DNA of 7,519 bases from Parachlamydiales bacterium (GCA_020050965.1 JAGVJV010000133.1:1-7519); one strand, 5' to 3'. Shown: positions 1-6,454, counted from the stretch's first letter. A program made the numbers and translations. Notes: generated by a model not told the origin, from the sequence alone.

Positions 1-1407
1 AATTGTCCCTTCGGCTCCCATCCCTTTAAATGCCTTAAAATTTTCTGCCGGCAAAATCTGGAGCTTTTCTTGGACGGCCCTCTCTAAAATCGCCCGCGCT
101 AAGGGATGCTCGCTGCCCATTTCAAGTTTGGCTGCTATAGAGAGCAGTTCTTTTTCTGAATGGTGATTGAAGGGGATGATCCGCTGCAACTTGGGTCTTC
201 CCATGGTCACCGTCCCTGTTTTGTCGAAGGCGATCGCCTCCAATTTTGCAACCACTTCTAAAAAAATCCCCCCCTTGATCAAGACCCCAGTCCGTGCCGC
301 TGCAGTGAGGGCTGAAACGATGCTCACTGGTGTAGAGATCACCAAAGCGCAAGGACAGGCGATCACCAGCATCACTAAGCCTTGGTAGATCCATTTCATC
401 CAATCGCCGCCGGCAAAAAGTGGCGGGATGAGAGCAAAACAGAGGGCTAAAAGGATCATGCAAGGGGTATAAATACGAGAGAATTGATCGACCCACTGCT
501 CGGCCTTTGCACGTTTAGTGCGGGCCTCTTGGACCATGTTGATGATTCGTGCGAGCGTCGTGTCGCCCGCCTCTTTTGTCACGCGAGCTTCTAGCGCACC
601 TTCTTCGTTGATCGTTCCCGCGAAGATTGGATCGCCCACATTTTTGGTAACCGGCAATGCTTCACCTGTGATTGGCGCTTGATTGACCGAAGAGCTGCCA
701 CTTAAAATTGTTCCATCAACAGGTATTTTCTCACCTGGGCGAATGAGAATTCGCTCACCTACAGCCACATCCTCCACCTTTTTTTCGACCACCCGATCTT
801 CCTCCATCACCCGCGCAAGCGTTGGGGATAAGTCGAGCAGAGCGCTGATGGCTCGCCTAGCCCGATCGATACTCCAACTCTCCAGCAAAAGCGCGACCGA
901 AAAAAGAAAGGTGACCGTTGCACCTTCCGAGAGTTGCCCAATTGCAATTGCTCCAAGGACGGCGATCGCCATGAGCAGGTTCATGTCGAATGAAAATTGT
1001 TTGGCGCTAGCCCAGCTCCTAGGCGCGACGAACCAGCCGCCCGCCACGATGGCAAATAGATAAAAAATGGGATGGTGAAAAATAAAGCCACAAAGCAGAA
1101 AGACCCCGCTGCATAGGCAAAGGATAAAACGGGTCGGTTTTTTCTTCTTTGGGGCAAAATGACTAGCTGTCATCCCGGTTGAGCCGATCAACTGGAGTAT
1201 TTTTTCGGAATCTGTCTCTGTCCCGTCATAGGTGACCATCATCTGCCGATTGAGGATGTCGAAATCGAGCCGTTTGATGCCTGGCTGATTTTGGAGCGCT
1301 TTTTGGAGGAGATGGCTCTCTTCAGCGCAATCGAGCTCCTGGATGTGGTAGGTTTCTCTTTGCATTTCCTCATCGTATAAAAAAAATTTGACTAGAGTCA
1401 ATAACAT
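1..1407 (-). CDS. Heavy-metal translocating P1B-type ATPase, Zn/Cd/Co-type (partial, C-terminus beyond window)
   Basis: Inner-membrane pump that couples ATP hydrolysis to export of a soft divalent metal, most likely Zn2+/Cd2+. The 469 visible codons run open to base 1. In order: an N-terminal metal-binding-like domain (residues ~17-80) with the motif LDCAEES, where the usual CxxC has become Cys-x-x-Glu; transmembrane helices (~93-130, 140-178); the actuator domain with ITGEALP (247-252); two helices, the second with the transport motif CPC (351-353); the phosphorylation motif DKTGTVT with Asp395; and SEHPLA (His434-Pro435) of the nucleotide domain. The last third (ATP hinge, final helices) is off the edge. 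The start at 1407 has AGGAGA just upstream; an internal Met at 1365 (residue 15) is an alternative that would free a promoter-like sequence. It is divergent from gmhA with a 22-base gap. The substrate is inferred; CPC and the Cys/Glu domain fit Zn/Cd better than Cu. Confidence 0.93.
   Translation of the reverse strand, partial: MLLTLVKFFLYDEEMQRETYHIQELDCAEESHLLQKALQNQPGIKRLDFDILNRQMMVTYDGTETDSEKILQLIGSTGMTASHFAPKKKKPTRFILCLCSGVFLLCGFIFHHPIFYLFAIVAGGWFVAPRSWASAKQFSFDMNLLMAIAVLGAIAIGQLSEGATVTFLFSVALLLESWSIDRARRAISALLDLSPTLARVMEEDRVVEKKVEDVAVGERILIRPGEKIPVDGTILSGSSSVNQAPITGEALPVTKNVGDPIFAGTINEEGALEARVTKEAGDTTLARIINMVQEARTKRAKAEQWVDQFSRIYTPCMILLALCFALIPPLFAGGDWMKWIYQGLVMLVIACPCALVISTPVSIVSALTAAARTGVLIKGGIFLEVVAKLEAIAFDKTGTVTMGRPKLQRIIPFNHHSEKELLSIAAKLEMGSEHPLARAILERAVQEKLQILPAENFKAFKGMGAEGTI
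1374..1401 (-). promoter_or_regulatory. Candidate promoter with a 14-base inverted repeat over the -35
   Basis: On the minus strand TTGACT (1401-1396), a 16-base spacer and TATACG (1379-1374) resemble a housekeeping-sigma promoter. The -35 hexamer is one arm of a perfect inverted repeat, TTGACT-AG-AGTCAA, at 1388-1401 on the plus strand. Transcription from it would start around 1367, so it could only serve the ATPase if translation begins at the Met at 1365, giving an almost leaderless message. If the 1407 start is correct, this lies inside the coding region and may be chance or an operator. Confidence 0.3.
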
Positions 1408-1410
1408 TAA

Positions 1411-1416
1411 TCTCCT
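1411..1416 (-). promoter_or_regulatory. Shine-Dalgarno for the P1B ATPase start at 1407
   Basis: AGGAGA on the minus strand, three bases before the ATG at 1407. It is the reason to prefer the longer start over the Met at 1365, which is preceded by a less well spaced GAGGAA. The spacing is slightly short, so the choice is not final. Confidence 0.5.
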
Positions 1417-1429
1417 ATGATAGTTCAAG

Positions 1430-2026
1430 ATGGAAAGCCAAATTTTAAATGCAGTTGAAGATGGAATTCGGGCAATACAATTCTTGGGGAGCCCAGAGGG
1501 GATTTCATTTATCAAAAGTGCAGCTGAGCTGATCGCCGATTGTTTTGAGAACAAAGGCAAGCTCCTAATTGCTGGAAATGGAGGGAGCCTTTGCGATGCG
1601 ATGCATTTTGCTGAAGAGCTCACAGGGCTCTTTCGTGAAAAACGTCCCGCCCTACCCGCTATCGCCCTCTCATGTCCAGGCCATCTGACCTGCGTGGCGA
1701 ACGATCTAGGATTCCAGCAGGTATTTGCCCGCGGCGTCGAAGCTTATGGAAAGCCGGGCGATATTTTTGTGGCCATGACGACAAGCGGCAACTCGGCAAA
1801 TTTGATCGAAGCGGTCAAAGTGGCAAAGGAAAATGGACTTAAAGTGATCTCATTTCTCGGCAAAACAGGAGGAAAGCTAAAAGGACAGTCCGATCTAGAA
1901 CTGTGCATCGAGGGCTTTCGCTACTCTGATCGGGTCCAAGAAGCCCACATGGCTGCCATTCACATCATCATCGAAATCGTAGAGAAATTCCTATGCGAAT
2001 TGAGACCCGCGTTATCGACATCATAG
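1430..2026 (+). CDS. gmhA: Phosphoheptose (sedoheptulose-7-phosphate) isomerase, SIS-domain enzyme
   Basis: Cytosolic enzyme converting sedoheptulose 7-phosphate to D-glycero-D-manno-heptose 7-phosphate, the first step toward ADP-heptose for the LPS inner core. The 198 residues align end to end with E. coli GmhA from memory. The GNGGSLCDAMHFAEELTG block (residues 49-66) is nearly identical. The metal and catalytic residues are in place at a constant offset of two from E. coli: His59, Glu63, Asp92, Gln170 and His178. TTSGNSAN (117-124) is the sugar-phosphate loop. The ~10 residues after 188 extend past the E. coli end, in the stretch that overlaps lpxK. No convincing Shine-Dalgarno precedes the ATG, and only 22 bases separate it from the divergent ATPase start. 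It is the first gene of a cluster with lpxK and an E2 gene. Confidence 0.95.
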   Translation: MESQILNAVEDGIRAIQFLGSPEGISFIKSAAELIADCFENKGKLLIAGNGGSLCDAMHFAEELTGLFREKRPALPAIALSCPGHLTCVANDLGFQQVFARGVEAYGKPGDIFVAMTTSGNSANLIEAVKVAKENGLKVISFLGKTGGKLKGQSDLELCIEGFRYSDRVQEAHMAAIHIIIEIVEKFLCELRPALSTS

Positions 2027-3012
2027 AAGGAAAAAAAGCAGCACCGGTGACTAAAGCCCTTCTTAAAATGATGAGCGAGTGTTACCGATGTGGCGTCGCG
2101 CTGCGCAATTTCGCCTATGACTTTGTCCTCACACAGACTAAGCTCTCCATACCGGTGGTCAGTGTCGGCAATATTGTGGCGGGTGGAACAGGCAAAACCC
2201 CTTTTATCCATTATTTGGCAAAAGCCTTGGGGGAATCTCAAGTGGCGATTCTCTCTCGCGGGTATCGACGGAGCGGCAAAGGGACCGTCGTTGTCAAGTC
2301 GGAAACCACTCCAGAAGAGTGTGGGGATGAGCCGGCTCTTCTATTTCAGAAACTTCCCCATGCACACATCATCGTGGACCCAAATCGAGTTCAATCAGGT
2401 ATGATCGCCCAAACCCTCGGCGCAAAAGTGATCCTGCTCGATGATGGAATGCAACACCGGCAGCTCCATAGGAACATCGAAATCGGCGTCATGGATGCGC
2501 GCGATCTATTCGGCAGAGGCCATTTTCTTCCCCGCGGATTTTTGCGCGATAGCCCCAAGCGCCTCTCCAAAGCCGATCTGATCATCCTAAATGGCGTCAA
2601 AGAAGATCTAGAGAGCTTGACCAGTCGCATCCGCCATTATACCCAGGCGCCGATCACTGTGATGGAACTCGTTGTTGAGAATAATATCGAGCTGGCCAGC
2701 AAAAAAGTTGGCCTATTTTGTGCCATTGCCGCCCCCGATCGTTTCAAAGACACACTCAAAAATATGTGCTGTGACATCGTTTTCCAAGAAATCAAGGCCG
2801 ATCACCTTCCCTTTACTCAAGAAGAAGTCGAGCGGCTCGCTGTTCTTGCGCACGATCATGGGGCCGAATGCCTCGTCTGTACAGAAAAAGATCGAGTCAA
2901 ATTGCCAAAAGACCTTAAACTTAGCATCCCGCTTGTGGTCGCCAAAATCGCATTAAAGCCTACTTTTGGCAAAGAGCATTTAGAAAAAATTATCCAAGAG
3001 GTTCTCCAATGA
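1993..3012 (+). CDS. lpxK: Tetraacyldisaccharide 4'-kinase (lipid A 4'-kinase)
   Basis: Membrane-associated kinase that phosphorylates the 4' position of the lipid A disaccharide using ATP, late in the Raetz pathway. The 339-residue protein has the P-loop GNIVAGGTGKTP (59-70, Lys68), LSRGYRR (88-93), GDEP (111-114), LDDGMQH (149-155), LPRGFLRD (179-186), ADHLPF (269-274) and CTEKDRVKL (296-304). Asp112 and His271 match the catalytic dyad described for Aquifex LpxK (Asp99/His261), and Asp150/Asp151 match its Mg-site pair. A short amphipathic N-terminal segment before the P-loop (~15-45) would seat it on the inner leaflet. The chosen ATG lies within the gmhA end (34-base overlap) with only a weak GAG-type ribosome site; Met26 or Met27 are later alternatives, but the residues before them look like the family N-terminus. 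It overlaps the next gene by ATGA. Confidence 0.95.
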   Translation: MRIETRVIDIIEGKKAAPVTKALLKMMSECYRCGVALRNFAYDFVLTQTKLSIPVVSVGNIVAGGTGKTPFIHYLAKALGESQVAILSRGYRRSGKGTVVVKSETTPEECGDEPALLFQKLPHAHIIVDPNRVQSGMIAQTLGAKVILLDDGMQHRQLHRNIEIGVMDARDLFGRGHFLPRGFLRDSPKRLSKADLIILNGVKEDLESLTSRIRHYTQAPITVMELVVENNIELASKKVGLFCAIAAPDRFKDTLKNMCCDIVFQEIKADHLPFTQEEVERLAVLAHDHGAECLVCTEKDRVKLPKDLKLSIPLVVAKIALKPTFGKEHLEKIIQEVLQ

Positions 3013-4166
3013 GCAGCGACTTTGAAGTTTTACTCCCCAAACTAGGTGAGAGCATCGTCAGTGCGACCGTCGTCAACTGGTTCAAAAAAGAAGGCGATCT
3101 GATCAAAAAAGATGAGCCGCTCTTGGAGGTGGCCACGGATAAAGTCAACAGCGAAATCCCCTCGCCTGTAAGCGGAGTGCTCAAAAAAATTCATGCCAAG
3201 CCCGATCAAGAGCTCAATGTCGGTGAGTCCCTCGCGACTATAGCCAAAGAAGGGAGCCAGCATGTCACACAAGAACCCAAAACAGCTGAGCGTGCTGAAG
3301 CAGTCCAAGAGTCGGATCAAAAAGACTACTATTCGCCTGCAGTTCTCCGCCTCGCCCGAGAGAAAAACATCTCTTTAGATGAACTGGCCAAAATACAAGG
3401 GACTGGCATGGGAGGCAGAATCACCAAAACCGACATCGAAAACTACTCAGCAAAGCCTTGTCCACTAGAAAAAGCTGAAGGGACAGAGCATGTCAAAATG
3501 AGCGGGATGCGTAAAGCCATCGCCGACAACATGGTCCGCTCCTTCTACACCGCACCCCATGCATCGCTTATCATCGAAGTCGATGTGACCCAAATCGTGG
3601 GAACGATCAAAGAGGAAAAAGAGACCTTCCAGAAAAAATATGGAGCGAAACTGAGCGTCACCGCCTTTGTCGCCCAAGCGATTACAAGGGCTCTGCAAGA
3701 ATATCCCTGGCTCAATGCGACACTGCGCGAAGACACCATCGTCGTCAAACACTTTGTCAATTTAGGAATCGCCGTCAGCATCGATCAAGGAGTCATGGTA
3801 CCCGTGATACGAGGTTGTCAAAATTTGAGCCTGCCTGAGCTTGCCAAAGCGATTAGCGATCTTGCCCAAAAGGCCCGCGCAGGCACCCTCAATCCCGATG
3901 ATGTCAAAGAGGGGACCATCACCCTGACTAACTTCGGCATGACAGGTGTGCAAATCGGCATCCCCATCATCCGCCATCCTGAAGTGGCAATCGTCGGTCT
4001 GGGATCTATCGATAAAAAAGTGGTGCCCCTTGACGACGGTCAAATTGGCGTCCGCGACATCATGCACATCTCTCTCACTTTTGACCACAGGGTGATCGAT
4101 GGCATCTATGGCTGCGGCTTCCTAAATGCCCTTAAAAAACACCTAGAAGAAAACCCCGAGGGCTAA
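3009..4166 (+). CDS. Dihydrolipoyl acyltransferase, E2 component of a 2-oxoacid dehydrogenase complex (probably branched-chain type)
   Basis: E2 core of a pyruvate/2-oxoglutarate/branched-chain 2-oxoacid dehydrogenase. It takes the acyl group from E1 on a swinging lipoyl arm and passes it to CoA. The 385 residues contain one lipoyl domain (~4-79) with lipoylated Lys45 in VATDKVNSE, a charged linker (80-105), a peripheral subunit-binding domain (~106-146, YSPAVLRLAREKN to GGRITKTDIENY) and a catalytic domain (~160-385). That domain has the active-site motif TFDHRVIDG, catalytic His360 and Asp364, and TLTNFGMTG (305-313). Which complex it serves cannot be fixed from sequence by eye. No E1 or E3 gene is adjacent, and the company of LPS genes plus my recollection of an orphan E2 in Chlamydia favours the branched-chain type. 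AAGAGG (2996-3001) precedes the ATG by 7 bases, and the ATGA overlap with lpxK implies translational coupling. The last 24 bases overlap the converging gene. Confidence 0.92.
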   Translation: MSSDFEVLLPKLGESIVSATVVNWFKKEGDLIKKDEPLLEVATDKVNSEIPSPVSGVLKKIHAKPDQELNVGESLATIAKEGSQHVTQEPKTAERAEAVQESDQKDYYSPAVLRLAREKNISLDELAKIQGTGMGGRITKTDIENYSAKPCPLEKAEGTEHVKMSGMRKAIADNMVRSFYTAPHASLIIEVDVTQIVGTIKEEKETFQKKYGAKLSVTAFVAQAITRALQEYPWLNATLREDTIVVKHFVNLGIAVSIDQGVMVPVIRGCQNLSLPELAKAISDLAQKARAGTLNPDDVKEGTITLTNFGMTGVQIGIPIIRHPEVAIVGLGSIDKKVVPLDDGQIGVRDIMHISLTFDHRVIDGIYGCGFLNALKKHLEENPEG

Positions 4167-4997
4167 GCTGAGTCCATGTAAGGATAAATCGCCTTGATTG
4201 GCGATGAATTTGCCTGGAATTTCCTGCGAGATAAAGCGGGCGAACTGATTCTGATCTAAAAAGAGATAGACATCCCAACCAATGCGGCCATAGAATGAGC
4301 AATAGCGCAAATCAAGCCCTAATGCTGCCTCTACTATGAAACAGAGCTGGTGATACTCATCAAAATAGACTAGATCATGCTCCTGATCAAATAGACCTTC
4401 ACTTTGGTGGATGTAGAACTTCCCATAGGGCAGACTCCCAGCGCCCCTGGCATAAATCCCCAGCCAAGAGTTGAGCCGCCAAAGCCCCTCCAGACCGCCG
4501 ATGGGCCCCAATCCCCAAAACTTATTTTTCATTGAGACGAAATCAGTTACCTCAGGGAACAGATTGCCGCCCTGATAATAGATCCGCAGTTTATGGCGGA
4601 TTTCAGAGTAGCGGAGCCCAAAGTAGGGCCACAGCTCGAGACAGCCGCAGATCTCAAAATAGCGAGTTGCAAGCACATCTCCCAGCCCTAAGTGGAGCCG
4701 CCACATGTTATAAATACTATCGACAAACCCAAAAGGGGCCAGACCAGGGTGGGTCCAAGTAGGGAAGAACTGCGCACCGGAATGATTTTGCCGATTTCTG
4801 CCGTGATAGTGGGTAAATTGAAGGACCAGCTGCCAGCAGGAGCAGGGCAAGGCGAGTCCAAGCGTCCCACGGGCCCCAAATCGGTATTTAAAATCAGGAT
4901 TCAACACTCGGTCATCTTTGAGCGCATAGTGGACCCCATTTTCATTTGCCTGAAAATAGAGGGCGTCGACTTGGAGGAAATAAGGAGCTGCTTCCAT
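4143..4997 (-). CDS. MOMP-like outer-membrane beta-barrel (Legionella/Chlamydiales OMP family), no visible signal peptide
   Basis: The 284 residues look like the Legionella/Chlamydiales major-outer-membrane-protein-like family. The opening YFLQVDALYFQANENGVHYAL (6-26) is how the mature barrel of that family begins. Trp/Tyr-rich alternating strands follow, FWGLGPIGGLEGLWRL (160-175) is a family-like block, and the chain ends LALGVFF with the terminal Phe that BAM recognises. Six cysteines (52, 54, 117, 119, 219, 233), two pairs as CxC, could form disulfides. The N-terminus is odd: the only usable ATG is four residues before the barrel, an in-frame TGA sits at 5004-5006, and no other frame just upstream offers a signal sequence or Shine-Dalgarno. 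The gene is therefore 5'-truncated, decaying, or misread by a sequencing error. It converges with and overlaps the E2 gene by 24 bases, with no terminator between them. The family call is good; whether it makes a functional exported protein is unclear. Confidence 0.78.
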   Translation of the reverse strand: MEAAPYFLQVDALYFQANENGVHYALKDDRVLNPDFKYRFGARGTLGLALPCSCWQLVLQFTHYHGRNRQNHSGAQFFPTWTHPGLAPFGFVDSIYNMWRLHLGLGDVLATRYFEICGCLELWPYFGLRYSEIRHKLRIYYQGGNLFPEVTDFVSMKNKFWGLGPIGGLEGLWRLNSWLGIYARGAGSLPYGKFYIHQSEGLFDQEHDLVYFDEYHQLCFIVEAALGLDLRYCSFYGRIGWDVYLFLDQNQFARFISQEIPGKFIANQGDLSLHGLSLALGVFF

Positions 4998-5069
4998 AAG
5001 GGTTCAGTTATAAAGAGAATTTTGATTTATGGAAAGGGCTGACTCCAAAAATCGACAAGGAAATAATTA

Positions 5070-5075
5070 ATTATA
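5070..5075 (-). promoter_or_regulatory. Possible -10 element for the MOMP-like gene
   Basis: A perfect TATAAT on the minus strand, about 73 bases upstream of the ATG at 4997. No matching -35 is seen at 16-18 bases. It lies in a very AT-rich stretch, so a chance match is likely. Confidence 0.2.
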
Positions 5076-5117
5076 AAAATGCTAGTTAAAACAATTTTAT
5101 AAAATAATTTTTCGTCT

Positions 5118-5146
5118 TTATTAAATTATCATTATCGTGGTATTAT
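5118..5146 (+). promoter_or_regulatory. Promoter of the 406-residue unknown protein, extended -10
   Basis: TATTAT at 5141-5146 is preceded by TGG (5138-5140), giving an extended -10 of the TGnTATTAT form. Seventeen bases upstream is a weak TTATTA (5118-5123). The predicted start near 5153 leaves a ~26-base leader that contains the Shine-Dalgarno. The 60 bases further upstream are almost pure A/T and could act as an UP element. Confidence 0.5.
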
Positions 5147-5167
5147 ATTTCTAAATAAAAACAAAAC

Positions 5168-5173
5168 AGGAGG
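5168..5173 (+). promoter_or_regulatory. Perfect Shine-Dalgarno AGGAGG
   Basis: AGGAGG followed by a 5-base spacer and the ATG at 5179. It is the strongest ribosome site in the window and fixes the start against the internal Met18. With the extended -10 it suggests high expression. Confidence 0.8.
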
Positions 5174-5178
5174 CAGAA

Positions 5179-6399
5179 ATGCTATTTAGCGCAAACACAA
5201 AGCCCTACAATAGTCAAAGGGATTTCATCATGGATCTGTCAAGACCAACTTTCGATTCTAATACTAATATTAGTATCGATAGTTCAGGAAGAGGAGTGAA
5301 AACTTGGGAAATTCTTAAAGAAGTCAAACCTCAGTATAACGGTCTTGGAAGAGCGCTTGCATATGGACTAAGCTGGTTCGCTTCAGATGTCAGCTTTGAG
5401 GCTAAGCGTGATTTTGCCAATAACCTTAAAACGGTAGTTGAATTCAATGAGCCCCAGTTCGCAACTTGGCGCAACAGCCTTGAAGTCATGGGAAAAAATT
5501 TGGTTAAGCTGAGAGAAAAGGTTGCTAAAAATACAACACAAGAGCAGGGCAAAGAAATCCGCGAAATTTTTAGTGCAATAACTAAAGCTTCCACGAAGAG
5601 CCGTGATGCCGAAATCGCTAAGGCCAAAGCAAAAGCTATCGAAGTTAAAGCTGCTGCAGACAAAGCAAAGCACGAAGCAGCAGTAAAGAGCTTTTCAGAA
5701 GACGTACCAGCTGGACTCAAAAATGTAGACCAACTAAGTCCTGAAAAATTCTATAATGATTTCGGGCGTACAGCTTGGTTTGGATTATTTGGTGGATTTA
5801 ACAGCCGTATCCGTATTATTGAAAATAACGGTCGCTTTGAAATCTTCACCACGCCGAAATTGGGCTTATTGCAAAGATTCAGAGGTAATAGAAAAGAACT
5901 TTTAGTTTCCTTTGAAGAGAAACTGGCAGCAGTTAAAAAACTCAGACAAATGATACATAGAGATGAGCTCTTTATCAAAGAAAAGCGATTCCCTGTAGAA
6001 GGTATGGCTGCTTATCTTCAAGCGCAATTGCCAAGAATGTGCAGAAATCTAACGCCGAGTCAAGCTGCACAAATTAGCAGAGAAGTTAAACCAACGATTG
6101 CCGATTTAATCAGCTATGGCAATGCAATTGTAGAAGCCCGTTCTAAAGACCTTTCTCGCCGTTGTGGACGAGGATTAGCTTGGGCAGGAAAGAACCTTGT
6201 TCTCCGTCCTGCAGTTTGGACAGGTAAGAATTGCGTTCTCCAGCCTACATTCTGGGCAGGGAAAAAGGTTGTGAAAGGAGCTGCAACTGGTGTTAGCTAT
6301 GGAGCGAGCAAAGCTGGAGCAGGTATAGTCTATGGAGCAAGTGGAATCAAAAGTGGATTAAACTGGCTCAAACAAACTGCCACAGCGCGATTCTCATAA
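5179..6399 (+). CDS. Unknown 406-residue basic protein with Ala/Lys helix and C-terminal tandem repeats
   Basis: I do not recognise a family. Visible parts: a polar Ser/Thr/Asn-rich N-terminus (1-40) with no signal peptide; a mainly helical segment (~75-135); an Ala/Lys-rich heptad-like helix (~136-170) likely to be a coiled coil; a mixed segment with aromatic and beta-prone residues (~190-235, FGRTAWFGLFGGFN to FEIFTTPKLG); a basic helical segment (~236-330); and a tail of short repeats. The repeats are three 12-residue units of the form xxWxGKxxVxxP (333-344, 345-356, 357-368), then two YGAS units 11 residues apart (374, 385). No transmembrane segment is obvious. The DNA is visibly more AT-rich than the metabolic neighbours. 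It is monocistronic, with its own promoter, perfect Shine-Dalgarno and terminator. In a chlamydia a type III effector or other lineage-specific host-facing protein is a reasonable guess, but nothing here proves it. Confidence 0.85.
   Translation: MLFSANTKPYNSQRDFIMDLSRPTFDSNTNISIDSSGRGVKTWEILKEVKPQYNGLGRALAYGLSWFASDVSFEAKRDFANNLKTVVEFNEPQFATWRNSLEVMGKNLVKLREKVAKNTTQEQGKEIREIFSAITKASTKSRDAEIAKAKAKAIEVKAAADKAKHEAAVKSFSEDVPAGLKNVDQLSPEKFYNDFGRTAWFGLFGGFNSRIRIIENNGRFEIFTTPKLGLLQRFRGNRKELLVSFEEKLAAVKKLRQMIHRDELFIKEKRFPVEGMAAYLQAQLPRMCRNLTPSQAAQISREVKPTIADLISYGNAIVEARSKDLSRRCGRGLAWAGKNLVLRPAVWTGKNCVLQPTFWAGKKVVKGAATGVSYGASKAGAGIVYGASGIKSGLNWLKQTATARFS
6175..6282 (+). repeat. Three in-frame 36-base degenerate repeats
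   Basis: Units at 6175-6210, 6211-6246 and 6247-6282 encode LAWAGKNLVLRP, AVWTGKNCVLQP and TFWAGKKVVKGA. Trp and Gly-Lys are fixed in all three. The DNA has diverged more than the peptide, which suggests that selection keeps the peptide pattern. Confidence 0.75.
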
Positions 6400-6419
6400 T
6401 TCTCAATTCATTCTTTAAT

Positions 6420-6450
6420 AAAAAACCTCGGGGAAGCTCGGGGTTTTTTT
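6420..6450. terminator. Bidirectional intrinsic terminator between converging genes
   Basis: A hairpin with a 7-base-pair stem (6426-6432 with 6437-6443, two G-U pairs, GAAG loop) is extended by a run of A on the left (6420-6425) pairing with a run of T on the right (6444-6450). Read rightward it ends in seven U for the unknown 406-residue gene, 20 bases after its stop. Read leftward it ends in six U for isocitrate dehydrogenase, 5 bases after its stop. Confidence 0.85.
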
Positions 6451-6454
6451 ATTT

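Noticed and set aside
683..1063. Plus-strand open frame of 126 codons
   Set aside because: It is antisense to the P1B ATPase, whose motifs on the minus strand are unmistakable. The product is low-complexity Ser/Arg/Thr and has no ribosome site.
1388..1401. Resemblance of the inverted repeat to a ZntR/MerR-type operator
   Set aside because: MerR-type operators sit between -35 and -10 with a 19-20 base spacer. Here the repeat covers the -35, the spacer is 16 and no regulator gene is in view, so I keep only 'possible operator'.
1960..2241. Minus-strand open frame across the gmhA-lpxK junction
   Set aside because: Both genes on the plus strand have full family motifs here, and the antisense product shows nothing.
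4692..5042. Plus-strand open frame of 116 codons opposite the MOMP-like gene
   Set aside because: It shows no recognisable domain or Shine-Dalgarno, while the opposite strand has clear barrel features. It is most likely a shadow.
4998..5060. Short hydrophobic peptide (LIISLSIFGVSP) in another minus-strand frame as a frameshifted signal peptide
   Set aside because: It lacks a start Met and a basic n-region, is followed by a charged stretch and a stop, and does not join the barrel frame with one plausible indel.
5063..5074. 12-base palindrome ATAATTAATTAT
   Set aside because: It is made only of A and T within a very AT-rich gap, so a chance palindrome is expected; no second copy was seen.
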